From NCBI GenBank assembly GCA_949285775.1, contig CASEAD010000004.1, positions 1 to 24,681 on the forward strand: DNA of 24,681 nucleotides, written 5' to 3'. The stretch comes from an uncultured bacterium. Its GTDB lineage: Bacteria > Bacillota_I > Bacilli_A > RF39 > UBA660. The notes under the pieces were generated by a model. That model saw only the letters and a program-made list of their open reading frames with translations. It did not search any database and was not told where the DNA came from. The translations under genes were made by a program, and so were the position numbers. Below, piece by piece: positions 14,838 through 22,309 of the stretch (its first letter is position 1; the number at the start of each line of letters is the position of its first letter).

Positions 14838-16582
14838 CTCCTACCACCTATTCCTTTTAAAGTATACTTATCACTCTCATACTTCATATTCCCAACATTA
14901 AACATATCTATTAAATTCTCAAAACCAACAGAAACCAAATCCAAAGAACTACTTCTCAAAACATAATACCTATCTTTATAGTTAATTAACATACTTCTCT
15001 CAACACCATAATCCAAAAACTCCCCAACTAAAGAATATTTAATATCCCCAAAATAACCCCTCTTTACTAAAAAAGTAAAAGAATTAATCATTTCATTTCC
15101 TCTTATTTTCTTAACCTTCATCTTCTCTAAAAAAGAATTAATATTAATATCAAAATCTATATCAGTAATACACTTTTCACTAACAGATTCATAAGCAGAA
15201 ATCAAATTCTCAACGGGAACCTTCCTACTAAACACCAATCTTTCATATACCCTATCAAAAGCCCTTTTAAATATATCATACCTATCATAAATATAATTAA
15301 TACCACACAAAGGTAACCCCAACTTAGCCCTAGATAAATCATTAAAAGAACCAACCGCATTAGTAGCATCCATATCAATACGAATACCATGTTCCTTAAT
15401 CAAAACCCCACAAACCTCATGACCACCTCCACTAGGAATAACACACCTACTAGATACTATATCAGATAAATAATTATTAAATAACTTAGTACAACTCTTA
15501 GAAAACTCACTACATATAACAAAAGGATTACTTAAACTTATCCCCTCTTGCCTCTTTTTATCATATAAAGTACCATAATTAACCACCTTATAAGAACTAT
15601 TATACTCTAACAACACACATAACTTAATATAAATATGTGCCACCTGTTCTTCAATAGAATAAGACTCATCCATATCATCAAAAACATATTTCTCTAAACC
15701 CTTATCTATTACCCAATCATTATCTATCCTCCCCTGTTTCTTACTATCAAAAGCATAAACCCCTTCCTTACCAAAAGGCTCATTACCTAACATATCCATA
15801 TCAATATTAATAATATTTCTTAAACTCTCATACCTAGATATCATCTCATCAGTAACAAAACTAAACTTATAAATAATATTATCCCTATTAATATCATGCA
15901 TACTATCTCCAAAAAATTTCCCCATCTTAATAACATAATCCCTTTGTTTCAAAAACATATAATTAATATCAAATAATTCCCTATTATTATTAAAATCAAG
16001 AAATCTTTCCAACATCTCATCACTTTCTAATATCTCAAAACACTTACTTAATATTACCCTCTCCGCCATACCAACCGGAACTAATTTCAAAAAAACATCT
16101 TTACTAGTCAACTTATTAACTCTCTCTAAAACATCTCTTGCCCTAATATCACTAAAAGACTCTCTATCTAACTCTTCTATAATCTCACTTCTATATACAA
16201 AAGAATCATCTATCATATCTTTTAAATCCCCCAAAAACCCCAAAGCAATATCCAAATTATTATCCCTAGCACTATCAACTAAACTATCAATATCCCCATA
16301 ATTAATTAACTTATCAAAACCATCTTCACAATCTAATATATCCTCATCTAAATCTAACAACCTTAATTCAGACTGTAAACCCTTATCTAAAAACCTTTCC
16401 CTCATTCTCTTCAAATCTACTTCATAAAAAAATTTAATTTTATTAGGAATATAAACATAATACATCTTCTTAGGACTTAACCCCCTTAAAAAAGAACTCA
16501 TCTCTTTATCACTAAAATTAATAATTGTCCTAACAACATCCCTAATCTTATCACCAGGCCTACCTTTAATAATATAATTCAT
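14834..16582 (-). CDS. Large unknown protein with a transglutaminase-like cysteine-protease core
   Basis: A 582-residue soluble protein without signal peptide or membrane segments. Residues 1-300 are highly charged, mostly helical and unrecognised. Residues 310-410 show the order expected of a transglutaminase-like/papain-like fold: a helix ending in an aromatic residue (EEQVAHIYIKLCVLLEY), then Cys357 at the head of a helix (VICSEFSKSCTKLF), His388 after a Gly run (GGGHEV), and Asp405 in DMDAT. The spacings, 31 and 17 residues, fit a Cys-His-Asp triad. Such enzymes are proteases, amidases or amide-transferring enzymes; the reaction here is unknown. The C-terminal 170 residues are also unrecognised. 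It lies between the 202-residue gene and the coupled 69-residue gene. It ends in TGA. The fold is inferred from the motif pattern alone. Confidence 0.6.
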   Translation of the reverse strand: MNYIIKGRPGDKIRDVVRTIINFSDKEMSSFLRGLSPKKMYYVYIPNKIKFFYEVDLKRMRERFLDKGLQSELRLLDLDEDILDCEDGFDKLINYGDIDSLVDSARDNNLDIALGFLGDLKDMIDDSFVYRSEIIEELDRESFSDIRARDVLERVNKLTSKDVFLKLVPVGMAERVILSKCFEILESDEMLERFLDFNNNRELFDINYMFLKQRDYVIKMGKFFGDSMHDINRDNIIYKFSFVTDEMISRYESLRNIINIDMDMLGNEPFGKEGVYAFDSKKQGRIDNDWVIDKGLEKYVFDDMDESYSIEEQVAHIYIKLCVLLEYNSSYKVVNYGTLYDKKRQEGISLSNPFVICSEFSKSCTKLFNNYLSDIVSSRCVIPSGGGHEVCGVLIKEHGIRIDMDATNAVGSFNDLSRAKLGLPLCGINYIYDRYDIFKRAFDRVYERLVFSRKVPVENLISAYESVSEKCITDIDFDININSFLEKMKVKKIRGNEMINSFTFLVKRGYFGDIKYSLVGEFLDYGVERSMLINYKDRYYVLRSSSLDLVSVGFENLIDMFNVGNMKYESDKYTLKGIGGRR

Positions 16583-16607
16583 AATATCACTCTATCCTTT
16601 TTTCAAA

Positions 16608-17216
16608 TTATCTCTTTAATGTACCCTCATCATTCTTACTTCCCAACACATACCTCTTCTTATCATCCCACTTAATAACATAATCAAAACACTCTACAGA
16701 CAATATATCACTTGGATCAAAGGGATCAATATCAACAACTCCAGAATAATAATAATCAATACATTCAAATTTAAACAAAATCAAACTATTAACATCAAAA
16801 CTACGAAACCTATTTCCCATTTCATAACTCATACTATTCAAATTAACAAATATCCCATCATAATCATGACTAATCTTTTCATAAGAAAATCCTCCATTAC
16901 CATTTCCATAATTATCTATTAAATATTTATAGCTATCATCACTATCAAGCCTATATATATTAGCCTCATCCTTAAGAGACACAACACAACAAGGCTGTTT
17001 AAAAGGATCATTTCCAATACTCTTATGAAACAAAACATTACAATTAGAATGCAAAAGAAAATCTACCCAACAATTATAATTAGGATAATCCGTATTAAAC
17101 TCCGTCAACCATAAACCACCACTAGGTTTAACTTCACTATTTATATGCTTATCACTAATAGTAACAAACATATCCTCATCTATCTTATCAGTACCAACAG
17201 TCAAATATTTATTCAT
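16608..17216 (-). CDS. Unknown 202-residue protein with KPSGGLW and DYDGI motifs
   Basis: I chose the ATG at 17214-17216; the frame upstream begins with a GTG that is part of the GTGGAGG ribosome-binding site. The product is soluble, with no signal or membrane segment. It shows KPSGGLW (30-36), Trp50 in NCWVDFL, a strand-helix stretch IYRLDSDDSYKYLIDNY (87-103) and DYDGI (118-122). I know this motif order only from uncharacterised bacterial proteins; the layout faintly recalls small ADP-ribosyltransferase-like folds, but I see no clear catalytic set, so no function is assigned. It lies between the P-type ATPase and the transglutaminase-like gene with short gaps on both sides, probably one operon. 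Confidence 0.6.
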   Translation of the reverse strand: MNKYLTVGTDKIDEDMFVTISDKHINSEVKPSGGLWLTEFNTDYPNYNCWVDFLLHSNCNVLFHKSIGNDPFKQPCCVVSLKDEANIYRLDSDDSYKYLIDNYGNGNGGFSYEKISHDYDGIFVNLNSMSYEMGNRFRSFDVNSLILFKFECIDYYYSGVVDIDPFDPSDILSVECFDYVIKWDDKKRYVLGSKNDEGTLKR

Positions 17217-17248
17217 ATATATTACCTCCACTTTCTAATTCAAAATAC

Positions 17249-19612
17249 CTAAGCATTAACCTTATAATCTTTATCAAACTTAACAATTATATAATGTACC
17301 AAATTATTTAACTTATCAAATATCCATATACTACATATATAGAAAACAATATATAAAATAATAGTATTAAAATTAATCTGACTCATATCAAAAAACTCAT
17401 ATTGAAACATAACCCCATAACAAAACAATAATATTAAAAATACAAGCAAAGCCACTCTTAACCTATTAAATGGTTTACATATCCTAACTAAAAATATAAA
17501 ACCAGTAGTAGCAGTCATCAACACAATCAAAGTAGAAGTCAAGTCCTCATCAATATTAAACTGTTCCCTAAATAAAACAATCATAAAGACATTAAATACA
17601 ACCGTTAACGCTGCTGGAAAACTCTTACTAACCACCTTTAACATAAAATTACCACGCACCAAATCCGTATTAGGCTCAAGCGCCAAAATAAATGATGGAA
17701 TAGAAATCGTACAAGCAGTAATCAAAGTTAAATGTATTGGCATATAAAAATATTCACTCCTCATAAAAATACAAATAAACACTAAAAATAAAGTAAATAT
17801 AGTCTTAATTAACAACAACGATGCACTACGTTCAATATTATTAATAGTCCTCCTACCCTCCGCTACAACACGAGGCATAGAAGCAAAATTAGAATCAAGT
17901 AACACTAACTGACTAACATTCTTAGCAGCATCACTACCACTAGCCATAGCAATACTACAATCAGCTTTTTTCAAAGCCAAAACATCATTAACCCCATCTC
18001 CCGTCATCGCCACAGTATGACCATTCCTTTGTAAACTCTCTATTATGCTCTTCTTTTGCGTTGGAGTCACTCTCCCAAATACATCATATTCCTCTAACAT
18101 CTCATCAATATTATCATCATTAAGCAATGTAGCATCCATCCCCTTAGCACCAACCAAACCAGCTCTCTTAGCAATATTACAAACCGTAACAAAATTATCC
18201 CCACTAATTATTTTAACAGTTACACCCTGATCCTTAAAATATTTCAAAGTATCAGGAGCTTCTTTTCTAATCTTATCTTGAATAAGCAAAAATCCCATAA
18301 CATCCAAATTAACAGGCTTCTCACTAAGCTTATTATCATTTTTAGCAATCACTAAAACTCTATAATCACCATATTTATTAATAGTATCCTTATATTTATC
18401 AAAATCACTTCTTAAAACAAACTCAGGTGCCCCCAAATAATAACTACCCCTATTATCAAAACTAACAGCCGAAAACTTCCTACTAGAAGAAAACTCAATT
18501 TTTTCACTAACAGTCCATATCCCCTTATTAGAATACTTATCCCTAATTGCATCCATAGTAGCATTACTATTATCAAAAGCATAACTAAAATTAGATAATA
18601 ACTCCTCTATATCACTCTTACTAACACCATCTTCACATATAATATCACATAGTTCCATAGCACCCTCAGTAATAGTACCCGTCTTATCCAAACATATCAC
18701 ATCAACCCTAGCCAAAGTCTCAATACAATATAACTGTTGAACCAATACCTTATACCTAGCAAGCCTTATAACACTAACCGCCATAACCGAACTAGTCAAA
18801 AGTAATAACCCCTCTGGTATCATACCAATAAGTGCACCAACAGTATTAAATATAGAAGAAGTAATATCATTATCAGTAACCATTAATTGATTAATAAATA
18901 ACAAAATACCAACAGGTATAATAACAATAGATAAAACCTTAAGAATCTTTTCAAAAGAATTCATAATAACAGAATTAACCTTCTTATCATACTTAGCCTC
19001 ACTGCTAATCTTAGAAATATAATTATCACTACCAATATGTTCTACCCTAGCATAACAACTACCACTAACAATAAAACTACCAGATAATATCGTATCCCCC
19101 TCATTTTTTACAATAGGATCAACTTCCCCAGTTAAAAAAGACTCATTAACTTCAACACTACCATTTAAAACAACACTATCTGTAACAACCTGTTCACCTA
19201 AACTAAGCTTAACAACATCATCAAGAACAATTTCTTCAATTCCCAGTTCAACTTCCTTACCATCTCTTATCGTAGTAACCTTAGATGCCGCTAAAACACT
19301 AAGTTTATCTATAGTTTTCTTAGAAATAATTTCCTGAGCCATACTAATAAAACTATTAATTATAATAACCCCCATAAAAGTACAATTTTTAATGGAATCA
19401 AATATCTTTCCACCATATATTCCAGCTGCTATAATTGCACCACCTAATACAACATTAATAAAATTAAAATAAGTAAAAAAATTACTCTTAATAATCTGTT
19501 TAATACTCTTAGTAGGAGGTGCATCATTATAATTAACTAAATTATTCTCTATTCTCTCTTGCACCTGTTTACTAGTAAGACCAACCCTATAATCAGCATT
19601 ATACCTTTCCAT
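17249..19612 (-). CDS. P-type cation ATPase, CtpE-like (probable calcium or related divalent cation)
   Basis: I start at the ATG at 19610-19612, directly after AGGTGAT; a longer TTG frame overlaps that site. The 787-residue product has the complete P-type ATPase set: actuator TGEVDP (161-166), transmembrane PEGL (266-269), phosphorylation Asp309 in DKTGTIT, nucleotide-domain motifs, TGDGVNDVLAL in the hinge, and about ten membrane segments with the last six in the C-terminal third. The PEGL motif and TGEVDP form are those of the CtpE/YfgQ branch, of which mycobacterial CtpE has been linked to Ca2+ uptake; the ion here is inferred. It has a divergent promoter region with the GNAT gene and heads the long minus-strand array. 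Confidence 0.9.
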   Translation of the reverse strand: MERYNADYRVGLTSKQVQERIENNLVNYNDAPPTKSIKQIIKSNFFTYFNFINVVLGGAIIAAGIYGGKIFDSIKNCTFMGVIIINSFISMAQEIISKKTIDKLSVLAASKVTTIRDGKEVELGIEEIVLDDVVKLSLGEQVVTDSVVLNGSVEVNESFLTGEVDPIVKNEGDTILSGSFIVSGSCYARVEHIGSDNYISKISSEAKYDKKVNSVIMNSFEKILKVLSIVIIPVGILLFINQLMVTDNDITSSIFNTVGALIGMIPEGLLLLTSSVMAVSVIRLARYKVLVQQLYCIETLARVDVICLDKTGTITEGAMELCDIICEDGVSKSDIEELLSNFSYAFDNSNATMDAIRDKYSNKGIWTVSEKIEFSSSRKFSAVSFDNRGSYYLGAPEFVLRSDFDKYKDTINKYGDYRVLVIAKNDNKLSEKPVNLDVMGFLLIQDKIRKEAPDTLKYFKDQGVTVKIISGDNFVTVCNIAKRAGLVGAKGMDATLLNDDNIDEMLEEYDVFGRVTPTQKKSIIESLQRNGHTVAMTGDGVNDVLALKKADCSIAMASGSDAAKNVSQLVLLDSNFASMPRVVAEGRRTINNIERSASLLLIKTIFTLFLVFICIFMRSEYFYMPIHLTLITACTISIPSFILALEPNTDLVRGNFMLKVVSKSFPAALTVVFNVFMIVLFREQFNIDEDLTSTLIVLMTATTGFIFLVRICKPFNRLRVALLVFLILLFCYGVMFQYEFFDMSQINFNTIILYIVFYICSIWIFDKLNNLVHYIIVKFDKDYKVNA

Positions 19613-19637
19613 AACATCACCTACCAAATATATAAAT

Positions 19638-19646
19638 ATTATAACA
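19638..19646 (-). promoter_or_regulatory. Extended -10 promoter of the P-type ATPase gene
   Basis: Minus-strand TGT plus a perfect TATAAT (19638-19643), 25 bases before the ATG. The -35 region is poor, so recognition would rest on the extended -10. Confidence 0.5.
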
Positions 19647-19703
19647 TTTTATTTACAAATTTGATATAAATAACACAATTTCCCATAAGAAAATTATTAC
19701 AAA

Positions 19704-19732
19704 TAGACAAAACAAAGCATTAATGATACAAT
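19704..19732 (+). promoter_or_regulatory. Promoter of the GNAT gene
   Basis: TAGACA (19704-19709), 17 bases, TACAAT (19727-19732) with TGA directly before it, which is also an extended -10. The start would be near 19739, about 16 bases before the ATG. Confidence 0.5.
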
Positions 19733-19754
19733 ATATTAAAAAAAAGTGATTACA

Positions 19755-20300
19755 ATGATACCAATAGGAACTAAAAGATTAGAAACAACTAGATTAATAC
19801 TAAGAAAAGCAACTACTAACGACGCTACTAATGCTTATAGAAATTGGTGTAACAACGATAAAGTTGCCAAATATGTAACCTGGACAAAACATAAAAACAT
19901 AGAAGAAACAAAAGAATTATATAAGATTTGAGAAAATGCCTATGATGACTTAAACACTTATAGATGGGTAGTAGAATTAAAAGATACCAAAGAATTAATA
20001 GGAAGTATTGATGTATCTCCCAAATATTTAAAATATGATATCTGTGAAATAGACTACTGCTACGGAAAAAAATATTGGAACAAAGGTTATGATACCGAAG
20101 CTCTAAAAGTTGTTATTAAATATTTATTTGAAAATGCTAAAGCAGAACTAGTATATACGGCTCACATGAGCAATAACCCCGCTAGTGGCAAAGTAATGGA
20201 AAAAGTCGGTATGAAATATGAAGGAACCCTTAGAAGCAGAATTATTGATAAAGATAACATCGGAAACGATCTAATATCTTATTCTATTACAAAAGAATAA
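19755..20300 (+). pseudogene. RimJ/RimL-type GNAT N-acetyltransferase interrupted by an in-frame TGA
   Basis: The frame from ATG 19755 to TAA 20298-20300 would encode 181 residues, the full length of a RimJ/RimL-like GNAT. It starts with LETTRLILR, has YGKKYWNKGYDTEALK as the acetyl-CoA-binding region and ends with NPASGKVMEKVGMKYEG. Codon 59 (19929-19931) is TGA. Relatives usually have Trp there (pattern x-W-x-x-x-Y before the Y-x-W-A/V-I-V-L strand), so the likely change is TGG to TGA. The other tryptophans of this gene are TGG, and no other defect is present in 181 codons. It is thus a very recent nonsense mutation, a sequencing or assembly error, or a readthrough site. It has its own promoter, weak AGTGAT ribosome-binding site and terminator. 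Confidence 0.75.
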
Positions 20301-20316
20301 TACTTTAATAATTTAT

Positions 20317-20353
20317 AAAAATTCACTAACTAAAATAGTGATTTTTATTTTTT
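20317..20353 (+). terminator. Terminator of the GNAT gene
   Basis: TCACTA (20323-20328) pairs with TAGTGA (20336-20341), and flanking A and T tracts extend the stem; T-rich sequence continues to 20353. It begins 17 bases after the GNAT stop codon. Confidence 0.65.
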
Positions 20354-20361
20354 CTCTTAAC

Positions 20362-20384
20362 AAAAAAGAGTAACAAAATTACTC
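20362..20384 (-). terminator. Terminator of the prfA-prmC unit
   Basis: On the minus strand GAGTAA (20379-20384) pairs with TTACTC (20368-20373) around TTTTG, followed by six T (20362-20367). It lies 4 bases after the prmC stop. Confidence 0.8.
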
Positions 20385-20388
20385 ATTA

Positions 20389-21162
20389 TTAATTCCATAT
20401 AAATACAAACCTATCCCTATCAGAATAATCCTTCTCTATACTAACATTAACGTCCTTTAAATACTTATAAACAAGCTCCTTAATACTATCACCCTGTTCG
20501 TAACCAATCTCAAAACATATCAAATACTTACTATTTAAAACCTTTATACAATTACTAAGTATCTCCTTATAATAATATAACCCATTATCCATAGCATATA
20601 ATGCAATATCAGGCTCATTATCCCTAACAATATCCATTATCTCTTCATCATATCTAATATAAGGAGGATTACTTATAATAACATCATATATTCCAGAAAC
20701 ATTCTTTAACATATCACTATTAACAAATTCTATATCAACATTATTAATCCTAGCATTCTCCCTAGCAACCTCAATAGCATCATTAGAAATATCCACACCA
20801 ACAACCTCACAATTAATCTCTTTCTTTAAAGTAATTGCTATACAACCACTACCAGTACCAATATCAACAATTCTTATACATTTATCAAATAATTTTTTAA
20901 TATATTTAATACTCTTTTCTACCAATAACTCAGTCTCAAACCTAGGAATTAAAACATTACTATTAACTAATATCTTATTACCATAAAAATTAACATTACC
21001 AATAACATATTGAATAGGCACACCCTTTATAAGCATATCAATACACTTATCAAACTCCCCTAACCTCTCCTCATCACTCAAACATTTATATAAATAATCT
21101 ACCAAATTAACGTCCACATTATCTTCTTTAACCCTATTTTTATACCTATCCAAATCAAACAT
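20389..21162 (-). CDS. prmC: Peptide chain release factor N5-glutamine methyltransferase PrmC
   Basis: PrmC methylates the Gln of the GGQ motif of release factors, raising termination efficiency. The 257-residue product has an N-terminal helical domain with PIQYVIGNVNFYG, then the SAM-binding DIGTGSGCIAI (near 96-106) and the catalytic NPPYI motif (near 165-169). It is slightly shorter than many homologues (about 280 residues), mainly at the N-terminus. Its ATG overlaps the end of prfA by 8 bases, the normal and functionally sensible prfA-prmC pairing, because PrfA is its substrate. Confidence 0.93.
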   Translation of the reverse strand: MFDLDRYKNRVKEDNVDVNLVDYLYKCLSDEERLGEFDKCIDMLIKGVPIQYVIGNVNFYGNKILVNSNVLIPRFETELLVEKSIKYIKKLFDKCIRIVDIGTGSGCIAITLKKEINCEVVGVDISNDAIEVARENARINNVDIEFVNSDMLKNVSGIYDVIISNPPYIRYDEEIMDIVRDNEPDIALYAMDNGLYYYKEILSNCIKVLNSKYLICFEIGYEQGDSIKELVYKYLKDVNVSIEKDYSDRDRFVFIWN

Positions 21163-22213
21163 TAGACTCTAACTCTCTCTTTTGATTTTCATTAATTAAA
21201 GCATCAATTACCATACCCAATTCCCCATCCATAACTCTATCCAAACACATCAATGTCAACCCAATTCTATGATCAGTAATCCTATTCTGCGGATAATTAT
21301 ATGTCCTTATCTTTTCACTTCTATCTCCAGTACCTATCTTATTCTTTCTCTCTGCACCTTCAGCCTCTTCCTTTTCCTTCAACTTCAAATCATATAACCT
21401 CGTCCTAAGAATCTTAAAAGCTTTTTCTTTATTCTTAATTTGACTTCTCTCAGTCTGTGAATAAACAATAATACCAGTAGGAATATGTGTTAAACGAACC
21501 GCACTATCAGTAGTATTAACACCTTGCCCTCCACAACCACTACTCCTAGTAATATCGACTCTAACCTCACTCTCATCTAACTCAAAATCAAACTCCTCTG
21601 CCTCAGGCATAACCAAAACAGTAGCAGTAGAAGTATGAACTCTACCTTGACTCTCTGTCGCTGGAACTCTCTGAACCCTATGAGAACCACTCTCATATTT
21701 TAATTTAGAATAAACACTATCACCCTTAATCATAAATTCAATATTAGTAAATCCCCCCGCAGTACCCTCTGTACTATTTAAAACTTCTATCTTCCAACCT
21801 TGATTACCAGCATATTTAGAGTACATATCAAATAAATCACCAGCAAATATATTAGCCTCGTCTCCTCCAGCAGCTCCCCTAATTTCCACAATAACATTCT
21901 TTTCATCATTCACATCATGAGGTAACAACAAAACCTCTAATTCACTTTCAAGCCTTTCCTTATCATCCTCTAAACTAGCAAGTTCTTCCTTAGCAACATC
22001 TCCAAGCTCTTCATCATGAATTAACTCTTTATCCTCCTTAATACCATCCAACACTTTTTTATATTTTAAATAAACCTCTACAATATTACCTAATCTAGTA
22101 TGTTCACGACTAAGCTCAGTCATCTTCTTAATATCACTTATAACATTCTGATCACTTAATTCAATCCCTAACTCATTGTATCTCTTTAAAATAGCTTCTA
22201 ACCTATCAATCAT
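21155..22213 (-). CDS. prfA: Peptide chain release factor 1
   Basis: RF1 ends translation at UAA and UAG. The 352-residue protein has the stop-codon-reading PAT motif in RVPATESQGR, which identifies RF1 rather than RF2, and the peptidyl-tRNA-hydrolysing GGQ in SSGCGGQGVNTT. I start at the ATG at 22211-22213, six bases after GAGGG; a preceding ATG two codons earlier lies inside that site. It ends in TGA, a codon RF1 itself does not read, so RF2 must exist elsewhere in this genome. It has its own promoter and overlaps prmC by 8 bases. Confidence 0.95.
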   Translation of the reverse strand: MIDRLEAILKRYNELGIELSDQNVISDIKKMTELSREHTRLGNIVEVYLKYKKVLDGIKEDKELIHDEELGDVAKEELASLEDDKERLESELEVLLLPHDVNDEKNVIVEIRGAAGGDEANIFAGDLFDMYSKYAGNQGWKIEVLNSTEGTAGGFTNIEFMIKGDSVYSKLKYESGSHRVQRVPATESQGRVHTSTATVLVMPEAEEFDFELDESEVRVDITRSSGCGGQGVNTTDSAVRLTHIPTGIIVYSQTERSQIKNKEKAFKILRTRLYDLKLKEKEEAEGAERKNKIGTGDRSEKIRTYNYPQNRITDHRIGLTLMCLDRVMDGELGMVIDALINENQKRELESNV

Positions 22214-22236
22214 ACACATCCCTCTTTCTTTCTAAT

Positions 22237-22265
22237 ATTCTACCATAAATTACTATATAAATCAA
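22237..22265 (-). promoter_or_regulatory. Promoter of prfA-prmC
   Basis: Minus-strand -35 TTGATT (22260-22265), 17 bases ending in TGG, and -10 TAGAAT (22237-22242). The start is about 15-20 bases before the coding start, in the 96-base gap after thrS. Confidence 0.6.
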
Positions 22266-22309
22266 AAAGAAATAGAATATTACATCTAAATCTTTTATAT
22301 ACAATTATA

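Noticed and set aside
15202..15390. Minus-strand 62-codon frame within the transglutaminase-like gene
   Set aside because: It lies in another frame of the same strand, over the conserved core; its hydrophobic product looks like a by-product of the overlapping gene's codons.
18045..18230. Plus-strand 61-codon frame within the P-type ATPase gene
   Set aside because: It is antisense to the highly conserved nucleotide-binding and hinge region and has no initiation signals.
19929..19931. TGA as a selenocysteine codon in the GNAT gene
   Set aside because: No stable stem-loop follows directly downstream, the family has no Cys/Sec catalytic residue there, and relatives have Trp.
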